Of a stretch of 50,160 nt of DNA, positions 35,889-44,606 are shown in pieces. Numbering within the stretch: position 1 is the stretch's first letter; every line of letters starts with the position of its first letter. The notes below the pieces were generated by a model. It saw only the letters and a list, made by a program, of their open reading frames with translations, did not search any database and was not told the DNA's origin. Both the position numbers and the translations under genes were made by a program. The DNA is from JAFMKE01 sp037624485 (GTDB lineage Bacteria; Bacteroidota; Bacteroidia; Chitinophagales; UBA8649). The stretch is from NCBI GenBank assembly GCA_037624485.1, contig JASJJC010000019.1, positions 1 to 50,160 on the forward strand. The letters run 5' to 3'.

Positions 35889-36743
35889 ATGTCTAAACGT
35901 TTACTTGCTGTTGTTTTGGTTTCTACTATCTCCTTTGGATTATTTAGAAGCATCTCTTATTCTAATAGAAATTTTGCTCCAGTAGCTAATACCAATGCTC
36001 CCGGTGAAAATTCTTGCGCTAAATCAGGTTGTCACAGTACTTTTGGTCTCCAAGAAAATTTAGAAGACCGGTTAAGCGTTTTGGTCGATGGAGCTAATAT
36101 GGACGCTAATTTTGAGTATAGCCCCGGAAGCACCTACAATATGCAATTATCTATTCAAAACCCAAAAGCGCGCAATGGCTTTTCGTTGACGGTCTTAAAC
36201 CAGGCTGGCGAAATGGCTGGGGATTTGTCGACTAGCTCCAGTGATGCACAGGTCAATAATGGTCCTGGCGGGAAAAAATATGTGGGTCATACAAACTCCT
36301 TAGGAGTCAGTTCATGGGATTTTGAATGGACAGCTCCTTCAGACTCACAAGTTTTGACAGTATTTAGTATCGCTAATCTCAGCAATAACAATGGATTTAC
36401 AACTGGCGATTCTGTTCTTACCAAAACATTTACGTTTACTGCAATGGCCGATACAACTAGCGATACTTCAGCTACTGGAATTCATTCCAATCTCCTAAGT
36501 AATTCTATTCAAGTGATAAGTCCTCTATCAGTTAACGGAGTTGTCTTTAATATTGACGTGCTGAATGCCAATTATTTTGATTTTGTAATCTACAACTCCA
36601 TAGGACAGCTTATGGAAAAGGAAAATTTCTTCCTTCATGGAGGAAAGCAGCAATTAAGCATACCATTTGTTGGTGAAAAAGGGATCTATTTCTTACGTGT
36701 GATTTGTGAAGGGAAAGAAAGCATTCACCGTTTCGTTAATTGA
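35889..36743 (+). CDS. Choice-of-anchor V protein with T9SS type A sorting domain
   Basis: A secreted protein of 284 residues. The N terminus has a signal-like hydrophobic stretch (LLAVVLVSTISFGLF). It is followed by the choice-of-anchor V hallmark NAPGENSCAKSGCHS, in which CAKSGCH is a CX4CH motif that may hold a heme. An Ig-like/reelin-type domain (about 75-190) has the family pattern PGSTYNMQLSIQNPKARNGF and GHTNSLGVSSWDFEWTAP. The last about 80 residues are a T9SS type A sorting domain (VIYNSIGQLMEKENF, then GIYFLRVICEGK). Function is unknown; a surface redox or adhesion role is a guess. Its stop codon overlaps the start of the next gene (TGATG). Confidence 0.88.
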   Translation: MSKRLLAVVLVSTISFGLFRSISYSNRNFAPVANTNAPGENSCAKSGCHSTFGLQENLEDRLSVLVDGANMDANFEYSPGSTYNMQLSIQNPKARNGFSLTVLNQAGEMAGDLSTSSSDAQVNNGPGGKKYVGHTNSLGVSSWDFEWTAPSDSQVLTVFSIANLSNNNGFTTGDSVLTKTFTFTAMADTTSDTSATGIHSNLLSNSIQVISPLSVNGVVFNIDVLNANYFDFVIYNSIGQLMEKENFFLHGGKQQLSIPFVGEKGIYFLRVICEGKESIHRFVN

Positions 36744-37162
36744 TGGAAATTATTTTTAAGATATTAAATGCCAGCATTATTCCTTTTTGGATTTTGCTGG
36801 CATTTTTTGTAAAAAGTAAACTTACCCAACGCTTGCTTTTTACTCATTTTATTCATTTGGCTTTATCAGTATTTTATCTGGTGTTTATTATTTGGGGCAT
36901 GTTTGAAAATGCCGGAGATGATGTGGGCATGGATAGTATGCAACACCTTCGTAATGGCTTCTTAAATGATAAAGTATTACTCGCAGCTTGGGCACATTAC
37001 TTAATATTTGACCTGTTCGTAGGTACATGGATTGCTAAAAAATGCTTGGAAGAAAACATCACGAATTGGATTAAATGGCCCTCTTTATTTTTAACACTAA
37101 TGCTTGGACCTGCTGGGTTTTTGTTATTTAGTATGCTAAGAAAAAATCTTTCTAAGAATTAA
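36743..37162 (+). CDS. Aba4-like (DUF4281) membrane protein
   Basis: A 139-residue inner-membrane protein with about four hydrophobic helices. Family landmarks of abscisic-acid-deficient 4-like proteins are WAHYLIFDLFVGTWIAKKCLEEN and LTLMLGPAGFLLFSMLRKNL. Plant ABA4 acts in carotenoid (neoxanthin) formation; the bacterial function is not known. The ATG at 36743 overlaps the stop of the upstream gene by one base, so translation is probably coupled. No carotenoid genes are in the window. Confidence 0.85.
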   Translation: MEIIFKILNASIIPFWILLAFFVKSKLTQRLLFTHFIHLALSVFYLVFIIWGMFENAGDDVGMDSMQHLRNGFLNDKVLLAAWAHYLIFDLFVGTWIAKKCLEENITNWIKWPSLFLTLMLGPAGFLLFSMLRKNLSKN

Positions 37163-37218
37163 ATATAAGGCATCTAGTATCGGTAGTTTACACTAAATAA
37201 AAGTACAAGAATTTGTTG

Positions 37219-38010
37219 TTAGGTGCCTATGAATGGCATGAAAACAGGTGTTTCCTTCTTATATTGCTCATATGCAGCATCCCCTTCTTTTGCTTTTTCG
37301 AGCATCGGAACTCCTGATACATAACGGAGTAGAATCGTAATTATAAGCGCGCTGATTATGCCATAAACAAAGGAGACTTCTGACCAAGTAAAAAAGGCGA
37401 TACCCCACCAATAGATCGCTTCACCAAAGTAATTGGGGTGCCTGCTATAACTCCACATACCAGTTTTCATTAAGCCATTTGGATTCTTTTTTTTGAAAAC
37501 ACTCTTTTGAAAATCAGAGACACTTTCTATCAAAAGACCGAGTAGCGAAATTAATGCACCTAGCCATCTTGTGGCCTGCGCATCTATGGGGCTTTGCAAC
37601 GTGGAATGGGTGAAAGAGGAATCCACTTTAATCATATAGGCAATAATAGGTAAAGCAATAAGGAACATGAAGAATCCTTGCAGGAGGTATATTTGTAAAA
37701 AGCTTCTCCACCATTCCGTTTTACCCCATTCTTTACGCCAATTTTGATATCGAAAATCCTCTGCTTTCCCATAATTCTTAACTAAAATATGGACGCTTAA
37801 TCTTACAGCCCAAAGGCAAACGATAAATAATAAAGCAAGCTTACTCGTATTGAATTGACTTGAACGTAATGCGAAAAAAAAGCAGATAATTGCAAATCCT
37901 AATCCCCAGAAAACGTCCATGAGGTCATTGCGTTTTACTAATCGAGACAAGATATACATTGAACTTACACATGCAAGAGTAAGTATGATAGATTCTAACC
38001 AAGGATTCAT
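37219..38010 (-). CDS. DUF1295 family membrane protein (steroid 5-alpha-reductase-like)
   Basis: A 263-residue inner-membrane protein of the DUF1295/steroid 5-alpha reductase-like superfamily, with six or more helices. Conserved features are DLMDVFWGLGFAI, YQNWRKEWGK, LMKTGMWSYSRHPNYFGEAIYWWGI and YEQYKKETPVFMPFIG; the RHPNYFGE motif is typical of NADPH-dependent lipid reductases and isoprenylcysteine methyltransferase-like proteins. The lipid substrate is unknown. It is convergent with the Aba4-like gene and divergent from the LpxH-like gene. Confidence 0.87.
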   Translation of the reverse strand: MNPWLESIILTLACVSSMYILSRLVKRNDLMDVFWGLGFAIICFFFALRSSQFNTSKLALLFIVCLWAVRLSVHILVKNYGKAEDFRYQNWRKEWGKTEWWRSFLQIYLLQGFFMFLIALPIIAYMIKVDSSFTHSTLQSPIDAQATRWLGALISLLGLLIESVSDFQKSVFKKKNPNGLMKTGMWSYSRHPNYFGEAIYWWGIAFFTWSEVSFVYGIISALIITILLRYVSGVPMLEKAKEGDAAYEQYKKETPVFMPFIGT

Positions 38011-38101
38011 TGATAAGTTTTCTTCAAGGTAAACAAACTTTTTGATAACACTTGAGTGTTATTAATGTAGATTTTATAGAGTATCTTTAAGAATACCAAT
38101 C

Positions 38102-38932
38102 ATGGCAAGGGACATAGACATATTAGTTTTATCTGACTTACACCTGGGCACAAATCAGTGCAGAGCGGGAAGATTGTATAAATACCTTAAATCGGTTAAT
38201 CCTAAGATGTTGATTTTAAATGGTGATATCATTGATATATGGTTATTAGATTTTAAAAAATGGCCGAAAAAACATACCAAAGTTTTGGGTTACTTGTTTA
38301 ATTTGATGACTGCTAATATTCCAATTTATTACTTGCCGGGCAACCATGATGACTACTTGAAGCAGTTTGATGGCCTAACGTTTAATAATTTTAAAATTCA
38401 GAATGAACTTATTTTGGACTTGGCTGGTCGAAAGACTTGGTTTATGCATGGAGATAAGCATGATAAATCTGTTAATGGGACAAAACGGGACATAGCCATA
38501 CGAGCAGGTAAAGCATTTGATTCTTTTGTTGGATTCAATCGATTTATCAATGGCTGGGAAAATTTTTTAGGCGTAAAAGACAGAACAAATTTTTCAAAAT
38601 CATTAAAGGATAGAACAAAGTCTGCGATTAAGAAAAACAATGATTTTGAACAGCAATATATCGAAGAAGCTGCATTGAACAAAGTAGATACTTTAGTTTG
38701 CGGTCATGTTCACCAACCCGGAATGACCAAGGTAAGTGCTATGCAAAACAAAAGGCATGTAGACTATTTAAATAGTGGAGACTGGACAGAAAACTGTACC
38801 TCCTTAGAATATGTGGATGGGAAATGGACGCTTTATCGGTATAGGTATAACTATACCAAGCATGAATCTGTGCTCAAGAACGTTCGATTTACCCAAAGTG
38901 ATATTTATCCATTCTTAGAGAAGCAGGATTAA
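38102..38932 (+). CDS. UDP-2,3-diacylglucosamine diphosphatase-like metallophosphoesterase
   Basis: A calcineurin-type phosphoesterase of 276 residues, like LpxH, which makes lipid X in lipid A synthesis at the inner membrane. The five metal motifs are all visible: SDLHLG, NGDIIDIW, PGNHDD, FMHGDKHD and CGHVHQPG. The length and the helical insert (about 135-190) match the Bacteroidota form of the enzyme rather than E. coli LpxH (240 residues), so the exact substrate is likely but not certain. A terminator follows. Confidence 0.88.
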   Translation: MARDIDILVLSDLHLGTNQCRAGRLYKYLKSVNPKMLILNGDIIDIWLLDFKKWPKKHTKVLGYLFNLMTANIPIYYLPGNHDDYLKQFDGLTFNNFKIQNELILDLAGRKTWFMHGDKHDKSVNGTKRDIAIRAGKAFDSFVGFNRFINGWENFLGVKDRTNFSKSLKDRTKSAIKKNNDFEQQYIEEAALNKVDTLVCGHVHQPGMTKVSAMQNKRHVDYLNSGDWTENCTSLEYVDGKWTLYRYRYNYTKHESVLKNVRFTQSDIYPFLEKQD

Positions 38933-38947
38933 ATTAAACCTTCTAAC

Positions 38948-38986
38948 AAAAAAAGACCATTTCATGATACGAAATGGTCTTTTTTT
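38948..38986. terminator. Bidirectional intrinsic terminator
   Basis: AAAAAAAGACCATTTC (38948-38963) pairs with GAAATGGTCTTTTTTT around a 7-base loop. It lies between the convergent LpxH-like and sigma factor genes and has A and T tracts on both sides. Confidence 0.88.
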
Positions 38987-39005
38987 GTTTTTTTAAACGC
39001 TATCC

Positions 39006-39581
39006 TTAAAGTTGAATTTGCTTTTCCTCTATAACCTTTCTAAGGTTGATTAGGGAATAACGCATTCTGCCAAGAGCGGTATTGATGCTCACCCCGGTCA
39101 GTTCTGCAATTTCCTTGAAGCTAAAGTCGTAGTAATGCCTCAAAAGAACAACTTCTTTTTGCTCTTCTGGCAACTCCTCTAAAAGTTTCCTTACCTTATC
39201 TTTAGACTGATTACCCATCATCAATTGTTCCGGACTCTCCTGACTTAAAGGTAAAATGTCGAAAATGTCGAACCCTTCTGTATTCACCACTTTTGGGCTT
39301 CGTTTTGTTTTGCGGTAATGGTCAATACAAATATTATAGGATATGCGCATAACCCACGGTAAAAACTTACCTTCTTCTTTATATTTTCCAGCCTTCAACT
39401 TATTAATAACCTTGATGAAAGTATCTTGAAAAAGATCCTCTGCAAGGTAGCGGTCTTTTGTGAAAATGATGATGGAGGTAAAAACCTTTTCCTTGTGTCG
39501 CGTGATTAAATGCTCTAAAGCATTTTCACTTCCAGTTAGGTATTCTCTAACCAGTTCTTGGTCTGTTTTGATTTTGCGCAT
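39006..39581 (-). CDS. Sigma-70 family (ECF-like) RNA polymerase sigma factor
   Basis: A 191-residue sigma factor. Region 2 covers DRYLAEDLFQDTFIKVINKL and FLPWVMRISYNICIDHYRK; region 4 covers LPEEQKEVVLLRHYYDFSFKEIAELTGVSINTALGRMRYSL. Unlike the sigma factor at 32737, it has no adjacent anti-sigma gene. It is divergent from uvrA across 226 bases of AT-rich DNA. In that gap the repeat ATTAAT occurs twice 6 bases apart (39602-39619), but the meaning is unclear. Confidence 0.93.
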   Translation of the reverse strand: MRKIKTDQELVREYLTGSENALEHLITRHKEKVFTSIIIFTKDRYLAEDLFQDTFIKVINKLKAGKYKEEGKFLPWVMRISYNICIDHYRKTKRSPKVVNTEGFDIFDILPLSQESPEQLMMGNQSKDKVRKLLEELPEEQKEVVLLRHYYDFSFKEIAELTGVSINTALGRMRYSLINLRKVIEEKQIQL

Positions 39582-39807
39582 AACTTTACTTTTAAGAGAT
39601 GATTAATAATATAATTAATAAGTAAAGCTTTATTCTATACGCTAAGGTTTAAATTCGAGTTGAGGATTACAAAAAATATGCCAGCACGAAAAATTTGACA
39701 TTTTTATTGCTTTCTATTGTAATAATAAAAAAAATATTTGAAATTCATGCTGATTACAAATTATAATTTCACGATTTTTGCAAAAAAATGGGTTTAAAAT
39801 CTAAAAA

Positions 39808-42579
39808 TTGCTAAAACAAACGAAAAATACTAGGATTCAAATAAAGGGTGCAAACGTCCATAATTTGAAGAATCTAAGTGTAGATATTCCTAAAAATAAG
39901 TTGATTGTCGTAACTGGAGTGAGTGGCTCTGGAAAAACATCCCTTTGCATAGATACATTATTTGCCGAAGGTCAAAGACGTTATGTGGAAAGTCTTTCCA
40001 GTTATGCAAGGCAGTTTTTGAGTAGAATGAACAAACCGGAAGTAGAGTATATCAAAGGTTTGTGCCCAGCAATAGCAATTGACCAAAAAGTGCCTGGTGG
40101 CAATACGCGTGCTAGTGTTGGCTCTTTAACTGAGATATACGATTATCTGAGAGTACTTTTCGCTCGATTGGGGAAAACGTACTCACCAATTTCAGGCAAT
40201 ATTGTAAAGAAAGACACGATTGAGGATGTTGTTAAATCGGTCAGCCAAGTGGAAGAGGGGGCTAAGATTTTAATTACTTATCCTCTCAAAGTCAAAGGAG
40301 AATGGAAATCGGCTATGGACTTACTTCTTCAAAAAGGCTTGATTCGCATTGAAATTGATGGTGCAGTTCTTAAAATTGAGCAAATACTGGATGAAGATCG
40401 ATTTAAAGAGGCAGATTTAAACGTAGTGGTTGATCGCCTGGTTCTGAAGCATGAGGATGAAGATTTAAAGGGCAGATTATCCGATTCGATTCAAACTGCT
40501 TTTTTTGAAAGCCATGGCGATTGCTCAATACAAGTTTTGAATGGCGAAAAGAAAAGTTTCAATAACCGCTTTGAGGCAGATGGGTTAATATTTGCAGAAC
40601 CTAATATTCATTATTTCAACTTCAATAGTCCATTTGGAGCATGTCCTACTTGTGAGGGGCACGGTACGGTTATCGGCATTGATGAGGATTTGGTAATACC
40701 CAATAAAAAGCTATCCATTTTTGAGGATGCGGTTGTTTGCTGGAGAGGCGAAAAGATGAGCTATTACAAAAAGGAGCTCATACGAGAAGCTGTGAAGTTT
40801 GATTTCCCCATTCACAAGCCAATTCAAGAGCTTTCTAAAAAGCAATATGATTTACTTTGGTCAGGCAACAAGCATTTTGAGGGCTTGCATACCTTCTTTA
40901 AAATGTTGGAGCAAAATTCTTATAAAATTCAATATAGGGTCATGTTGTCTCGCTACAGAGGAAAGACTCAATGTAAGTCATGCGGTGGAATGCGGCTAAA
41001 AAAAGAAACATCTTATGTAAAGGTGGCGGGTAAGAGTATCATCGAGATGCTGGCTATGCCCTTGAGTGATTTGAAAGATTTCTTTGATAACATTTCCTTA
41101 GACGCCTATGAGCGAGAAGTTTCAAAAAGGATTCTTTTTGAAATAGATAATCGATTAGGCATTTTGAATAAAATGAGTTTGGGTTATTTATCTCTAAATA
41201 GAATGGCAAACACATTGTCTGGCGGCGAAGCTCAACGAATCAAATTAACAAGAAGTTTGGGCAGTAACCTTACTGCTTCTATGTATATATTGGATGAGCC
41301 TAGTATTGGATTGCATCCAAAAGATACGCTAAATTTGATAGAGGTCTTGCGGGAGCTCCGGGATTTAGGGAATACCATTGTAGTAATTGAGCATGATGAA
41401 GATGTTATTAAGTCTGCTGATTACCTGATTGATATTGGGCCAAATGCAGGGCGATTTGGGGGAGAAGTGGTTTTTGCTGGAGATCCTGAAGAACTTGAAA
41501 ATTCTCAAACGCTAACAGCACAATACTTAAGAGAAGAAAGAACAATTGCCTTGCCAAAACACAGGAGAAAAGCGGTCAATCATATTTATTTGAAAGGAGC
41601 TAGTCATTTTGATTTAAAGAATGTAGACATTACTATACCGCTTCAATCTTTAACCGTAGTCGCTGGTGTTAGTGGTTCGGGAAAGACGACATTGATCAAA
41701 AAAGTATTGTGTCCGGCATTGCATCGATATTGGAATGGCCAAGGTGAGCGTCCTGGTGAATTTGATTCCTTGGAAGGAGATTTAAGAGCAGTTAAACATT
41801 TAGAATTAATTGATCAAAATCCATTAGGTAGAAGCAGTCGATCTAATCCGGTTACGTATACCAAAGCCTATGACCATATTCGCGATTTGTTTGCGAAGCA
41901 GACTCTAGCAAAAATAAGAGGATATAAAGCAAAAGAATTTTCTTTTAATGTAGAAGGTGGTAGATGTGAAGAATGCAAAGGCGATGGAATAGTTGTTGTT
42001 GAAATGCAGTTTTTAGCAGATGTAGAGCTGGAGTGTGAATCTTGCAAAGGACGAAGATTTAAAGAGGAAATACTGGAGGTGAGGTACCAAGATAAGAATA
42101 TCCACGAGGTACTTGAAATGAGCATAGAAGAGTCTCTTCAATTTTTTGAAAAGCAAAAAGATATTATTGGTAAGCTTAAAGCTTTGGATGATGTAGGCTT
42201 GGGTTATGTAAAGCTAGGACAAAGCAGCAGTACGCTCTCTGGCGGTGAAGCCCAGCGATTGAAGTTGGCATCTTTTTTAACCAAAGCGCAGAATCCAGAA
42301 CCAATATTATTTATATTTGATGAACCCACTACAGGCCTGCATTTTGAAGATGTAAATAAATTAATGAGAGCGTTTAATGCCCTCATTGAAATTGGGCATA
42401 CTGTGGTTATTATTGAGCACCATCCTGATGTAATGAAATGTGCGGATTGGCTAATTGAATTAGGTCCTGTAGGAGGAATAGAAGGAGGGTATAAGGTGTA
42501 TGAAGGAGTGCCTGAAGGAATTTTTAAGGTAGCTAATTCTCCAACGAAAACATATTTAAAAGAAAAATTGAATCACTAA
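39808..42579 (+). CDS. uvrA: Excinuclease ABC subunit A (UvrA)
   Basis: DNA damage recognition ATPase of nucleotide excision repair; acts as a dimer with UvrB. The 923 residues hold two ABC modules with Walker A GVSGSGKT (37-44) and a second GVSGSGKTTL, and two signatures (LSGGEAQRIKL, LSGGEAQRLKL). The second zinc module is complete (C720, C723, C743, C746). The first is incomplete: CPTC (C279, C282) is present, but the usual CxxC about 20 residues earlier is replaced by FEADGLIFAEP (255-265). The start is the TTG at 39808, because an in-frame stop lies two codons upstream. An 8-codon ATG frame (39788-39814) overlaps the start in another frame. Confidence 0.96.
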   Translation: MLKQTKNTRIQIKGANVHNLKNLSVDIPKNKLIVVTGVSGSGKTSLCIDTLFAEGQRRYVESLSSYARQFLSRMNKPEVEYIKGLCPAIAIDQKVPGGNTRASVGSLTEIYDYLRVLFARLGKTYSPISGNIVKKDTIEDVVKSVSQVEEGAKILITYPLKVKGEWKSAMDLLLQKGLIRIEIDGAVLKIEQILDEDRFKEADLNVVVDRLVLKHEDEDLKGRLSDSIQTAFFESHGDCSIQVLNGEKKSFNNRFEADGLIFAEPNIHYFNFNSPFGACPTCEGHGTVIGIDEDLVIPNKKLSIFEDAVVCWRGEKMSYYKKELIREAVKFDFPIHKPIQELSKKQYDLLWSGNKHFEGLHTFFKMLEQNSYKIQYRVMLSRYRGKTQCKSCGGMRLKKETSYVKVAGKSIIEMLAMPLSDLKDFFDNISLDAYEREVSKRILFEIDNRLGILNKMSLGYLSLNRMANTLSGGEAQRIKLTRSLGSNLTASMYILDEPSIGLHPKDTLNLIEVLRELRDLGNTIVVIEHDEDVIKSADYLIDIGPNAGRFGGEVVFAGDPEELENSQTLTAQYLREERTIALPKHRRKAVNHIYLKGASHFDLKNVDITIPLQSLTVVAGVSGSGKTTLIKKVLCPALHRYWNGQGERPGEFDSLEGDLRAVKHLELIDQNPLGRSSRSNPVTYTKAYDHIRDLFAKQTLAKIRGYKAKEFSFNVEGGRCEECKGDGIVVVEMQFLADVELECESCKGRRFKEEILEVRYQDKNIHEVLEMSIEESLQFFEKQKDIIGKLKALDDVGLGYVKLGQSSSTLSGGEAQRLKLASFLTKAQNPEPILFIFDEPTTGLHFEDVNKLMRAFNALIEIGHTVVIIEHHPDVMKCADWLIELGPVGGIEGGYKVYEGVPEGIFKVANSPTKTYLKEKLNH

Positions 42580-42614
42580 AAAGACGAGAAAGTCAATCAT
42601 TTTAGTGAGTTTTT
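42573..42614 (+). terminator. Intrinsic terminator of uvrA
   Basis: TCACTAAAA (42573-42581) pairs perfectly with TTTTAGTGA (42600-42608), followed by GTTTTT. A short GAC/GTC stem nests inside. The uvrA stop codon lies in the left arm. Confidence 0.65.
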
Positions 42615-42692
42615 GCAGCTTATATTGCGCTTACATGCTATCTAAAGTTTCTTGTTTTCAATGAAGTAAGTGAGTCTTCCCTGGACAAATAT

Positions 42693-44324
42693 CTAGTTGC
42701 TCTCATAATTGACATTAAATCGCTTCCACCTTTTAAATTTTCGTTGAGGTCTTCCTGAGGGGGTTGTTTTAATGACCCATTTTTTTCTGGCAGCGGTTTT
42801 ATAACTAATCGTATTTGATGCAGACAGATTAAAGGCACGACGCAATTGCTTATCGGAAAGATTCAGTGAAAGTATTTCTTGATAATTACTTTGCCCCATG
42901 AAAATGATTCCTAAATTTCTGCCATTGTATACACAGATGTAAACATCCTTGTTTGCGTAAGGCTTGTAGATATCCCAAATTTTAAAAGAATCTATCCGCG
43001 AGTATTCTTTGGGAATATATACTTCATTTTCCCCTATCATAATATTAGGATACAAACCTGTATTGTTCCATTTATTTAATTTACCTTTCCCTTCAATGTG
43101 AAAGCATTGCTTAATGTCATTGGCTTCATCTTTAAGCATAATGCTTAGCGGTCTTGGAACGATTTGCGAACGTTTTCCAATGCGCAAACCACCTCCAGTT
43201 AATAAATAATCCGGTGTTCCGTAATATATTTCAGGAGATGCTTTTAAGCCGTGGCCTATTTTTGCATAATAGTTTTGCCTTTTCTCTTCAATTAAGTGCT
43301 GTGTTTGTTCTGGTAAAATATAGTCACTGGCAGAGCTAATCAGGGTTCGATCGAAACAGCAAGGCAATTGATCCTTTTGGAGGACTTTCTTGTTTGATTT
43401 AGCCAGCTCGGCTCGAATCAAAACACCATGACGATCACCAAATAGAGAAGTTGTTGTTACTCTGGTCATTCTTCTTCGAAATGGGCTATATTTTTTTAAA
43501 TCAAAACTACCAAGAGCATATGCGTAATTTTCCGCATCCATTACTTCCTTGCAGACTTGTTTGATTTCATAATCTTTGCTATGCATAAAAAGTATATGCA
43601 AAGCTTCGAAGGTGTAGCTGATGTATGGGTTTGAATTAAACTCGTAAAACCCAGTTTTTTTCATTTCTTGGAGATGTTCGATTAAAAAATCGGTCATTCC
43701 ATTTTGTGTATTATCGAATTCCGCTTGTGGATTGTATTCAAATATCCATTGATTTTTGAGGTATCGAGACGTTTCTTTCATTAAAATATGATTCTCGGTT
43801 TCGCGAACAATACCCAAGGTTTTTGGAGCTTTAAGTGTTGGTCTAGACCCGTTATCAATAATGAGGTAGTCCACAATATGCTGAGCGGTTTCAGGGTATA
43901 AGAGATGAGGAGAATCCTTAAAATACCATATTAGGTGTATAAATTGAATCTGAGAAAAATCATAATCTCCTCGCTTATTAAGTTTACCGGAAGTTCCAGT
44001 TGTACCCCAAGCTTTTGTTTTTAAAATAGCTTGATTTACTGCTTCAATATCTACTGCTAAAAGGAGTTTGGCATAAGCTGTGCGCACATTTATTGTGGTG
44101 TCTTCAAATTTGGCACTATATTGAAGGAGTTTTTTTGATGATTTTTTTTCCAATGATTCATATACTAACAAAACATCATCAGCAGTAATTTCTTCGGCAG
44201 ATGTTTGGTGAGGCACTATCACCTCATCTTTAGAGAAAGAATTCGCCCAGTGATTCGGTCCTATATAATAGGTGCAGGAAGAAAATAAGAGAGATAGTAT
44301 TAATAAGGGTGAGATACGGATCAT
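42693..44324 (-). CDS. Uncharacterised 543-residue lipoprotein
   Basis: I do not recognise a named family. A lipoprotein signal (MIRISPLLILSLLFSSC, Cys17) directs it to the periplasm or outer membrane. The middle part, with RETENHILMKETSRYL (174-189) and KTGFYEFNSNPYISYTFEAL (223-242), has the look of an alpha/alpha-toroid protein similar to glycan-related enzymes, with ENH and GFxEFNS as possible active-site segments. The C terminus is basic (KKWVIKTTPSGRPQRKFKRWKR). A glycan-related role is a guess. It is convergent with uvrA and has a strong -7 box close to its start codon. Codon use looks like that of its neighbours. Confidence 0.75.
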   Translation of the reverse strand: MIRISPLLILSLLFSSCTYYIGPNHWANSFSKDEVIVPHQTSAEEITADDVLLVYESLEKKSSKKLLQYSAKFEDTTINVRTAYAKLLLAVDIEAVNQAILKTKAWGTTGTSGKLNKRGDYDFSQIQFIHLIWYFKDSPHLLYPETAQHIVDYLIIDNGSRPTLKAPKTLGIVRETENHILMKETSRYLKNQWIFEYNPQAEFDNTQNGMTDFLIEHLQEMKKTGFYEFNSNPYISYTFEALHILFMHSKDYEIKQVCKEVMDAENYAYALGSFDLKKYSPFRRRMTRVTTTSLFGDRHGVLIRAELAKSNKKVLQKDQLPCCFDRTLISSASDYILPEQTQHLIEEKRQNYYAKIGHGLKASPEIYYGTPDYLLTGGGLRIGKRSQIVPRPLSIMLKDEANDIKQCFHIEGKGKLNKWNNTGLYPNIMIGENEVYIPKEYSRIDSFKIWDIYKPYANKDVYICVYNGRNLGIIFMGQSNYQEILSLNLSDKQLRRAFNLSASNTISYKTAARKKWVIKTTPSGRPQRKFKRWKRFNVNYESN

Positions 44325-44329
44325 AAGTG

Positions 44330-44337
44330 CAAATATA
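44330..44337 (-). promoter_or_regulatory. Perfect -7 element next to the start codon of the 543-residue lipoprotein gene
   Basis: On the minus strand TATATTTG, followed by C, ends only five bases before the ATG (44324). A TTTG (44362-44365) lies 24 bases upstream. If used, transcription would start at or near the start codon, giving a leaderless or almost leaderless mRNA. Confidence 0.45.
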
Positions 44338-44433
44338 CACTTGTTAAACCTCTGCGAAAGTCAAAAAACCATACGGCTATACTTCAAAATCCTAAAAAAA
44401 ACAGGATTTGGGTGCCTCATGTTGTTCAGTAAT

Positions 44434-44467
44434 CTCCTTGTCGCCGAAGCAAAGCTTTCGCCTGGAG
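44434..44467. repeat. GC-rich imperfect palindrome in an intergenic gap
   Basis: The gap 44325-44606 is AT-rich except for about 50 bases around 44434-44480. There CTCC and GGAG flank an inner CGAA...TTCG stem around AAAGCTTT. It looks like a REP-type interspersed element, but only one copy is seen in the window. The rest of the gap holds no gene I can support. Confidence 0.3.
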
Positions 44468-44606
44468 CCCGCCCTAGTAACTTTCGTTGCCTCCCAGTAT
44501 ATATATAAAGGTCGATTTTGAGTAACTAATGCCGCATGGTAATATGAAGTTAAGCTTATTCTTTAGTATTTCAATGGAATTTATTCGGCTTTTTGGCAAT
44601 AAAATT

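Noticed and set aside
35843..39708. Identical 14-base string TTGACATTTTTATT at 35843 and 39695
   Set aside because: Such a match is expected by chance in 50 kb of AT-rich sequence.
44272..44508. 78-codon plus-strand frame upstream of serC
   Set aside because: Its front overlaps the lipoprotein signal peptide on the other strand and its end is the GC-rich palindrome; no start signal or family.
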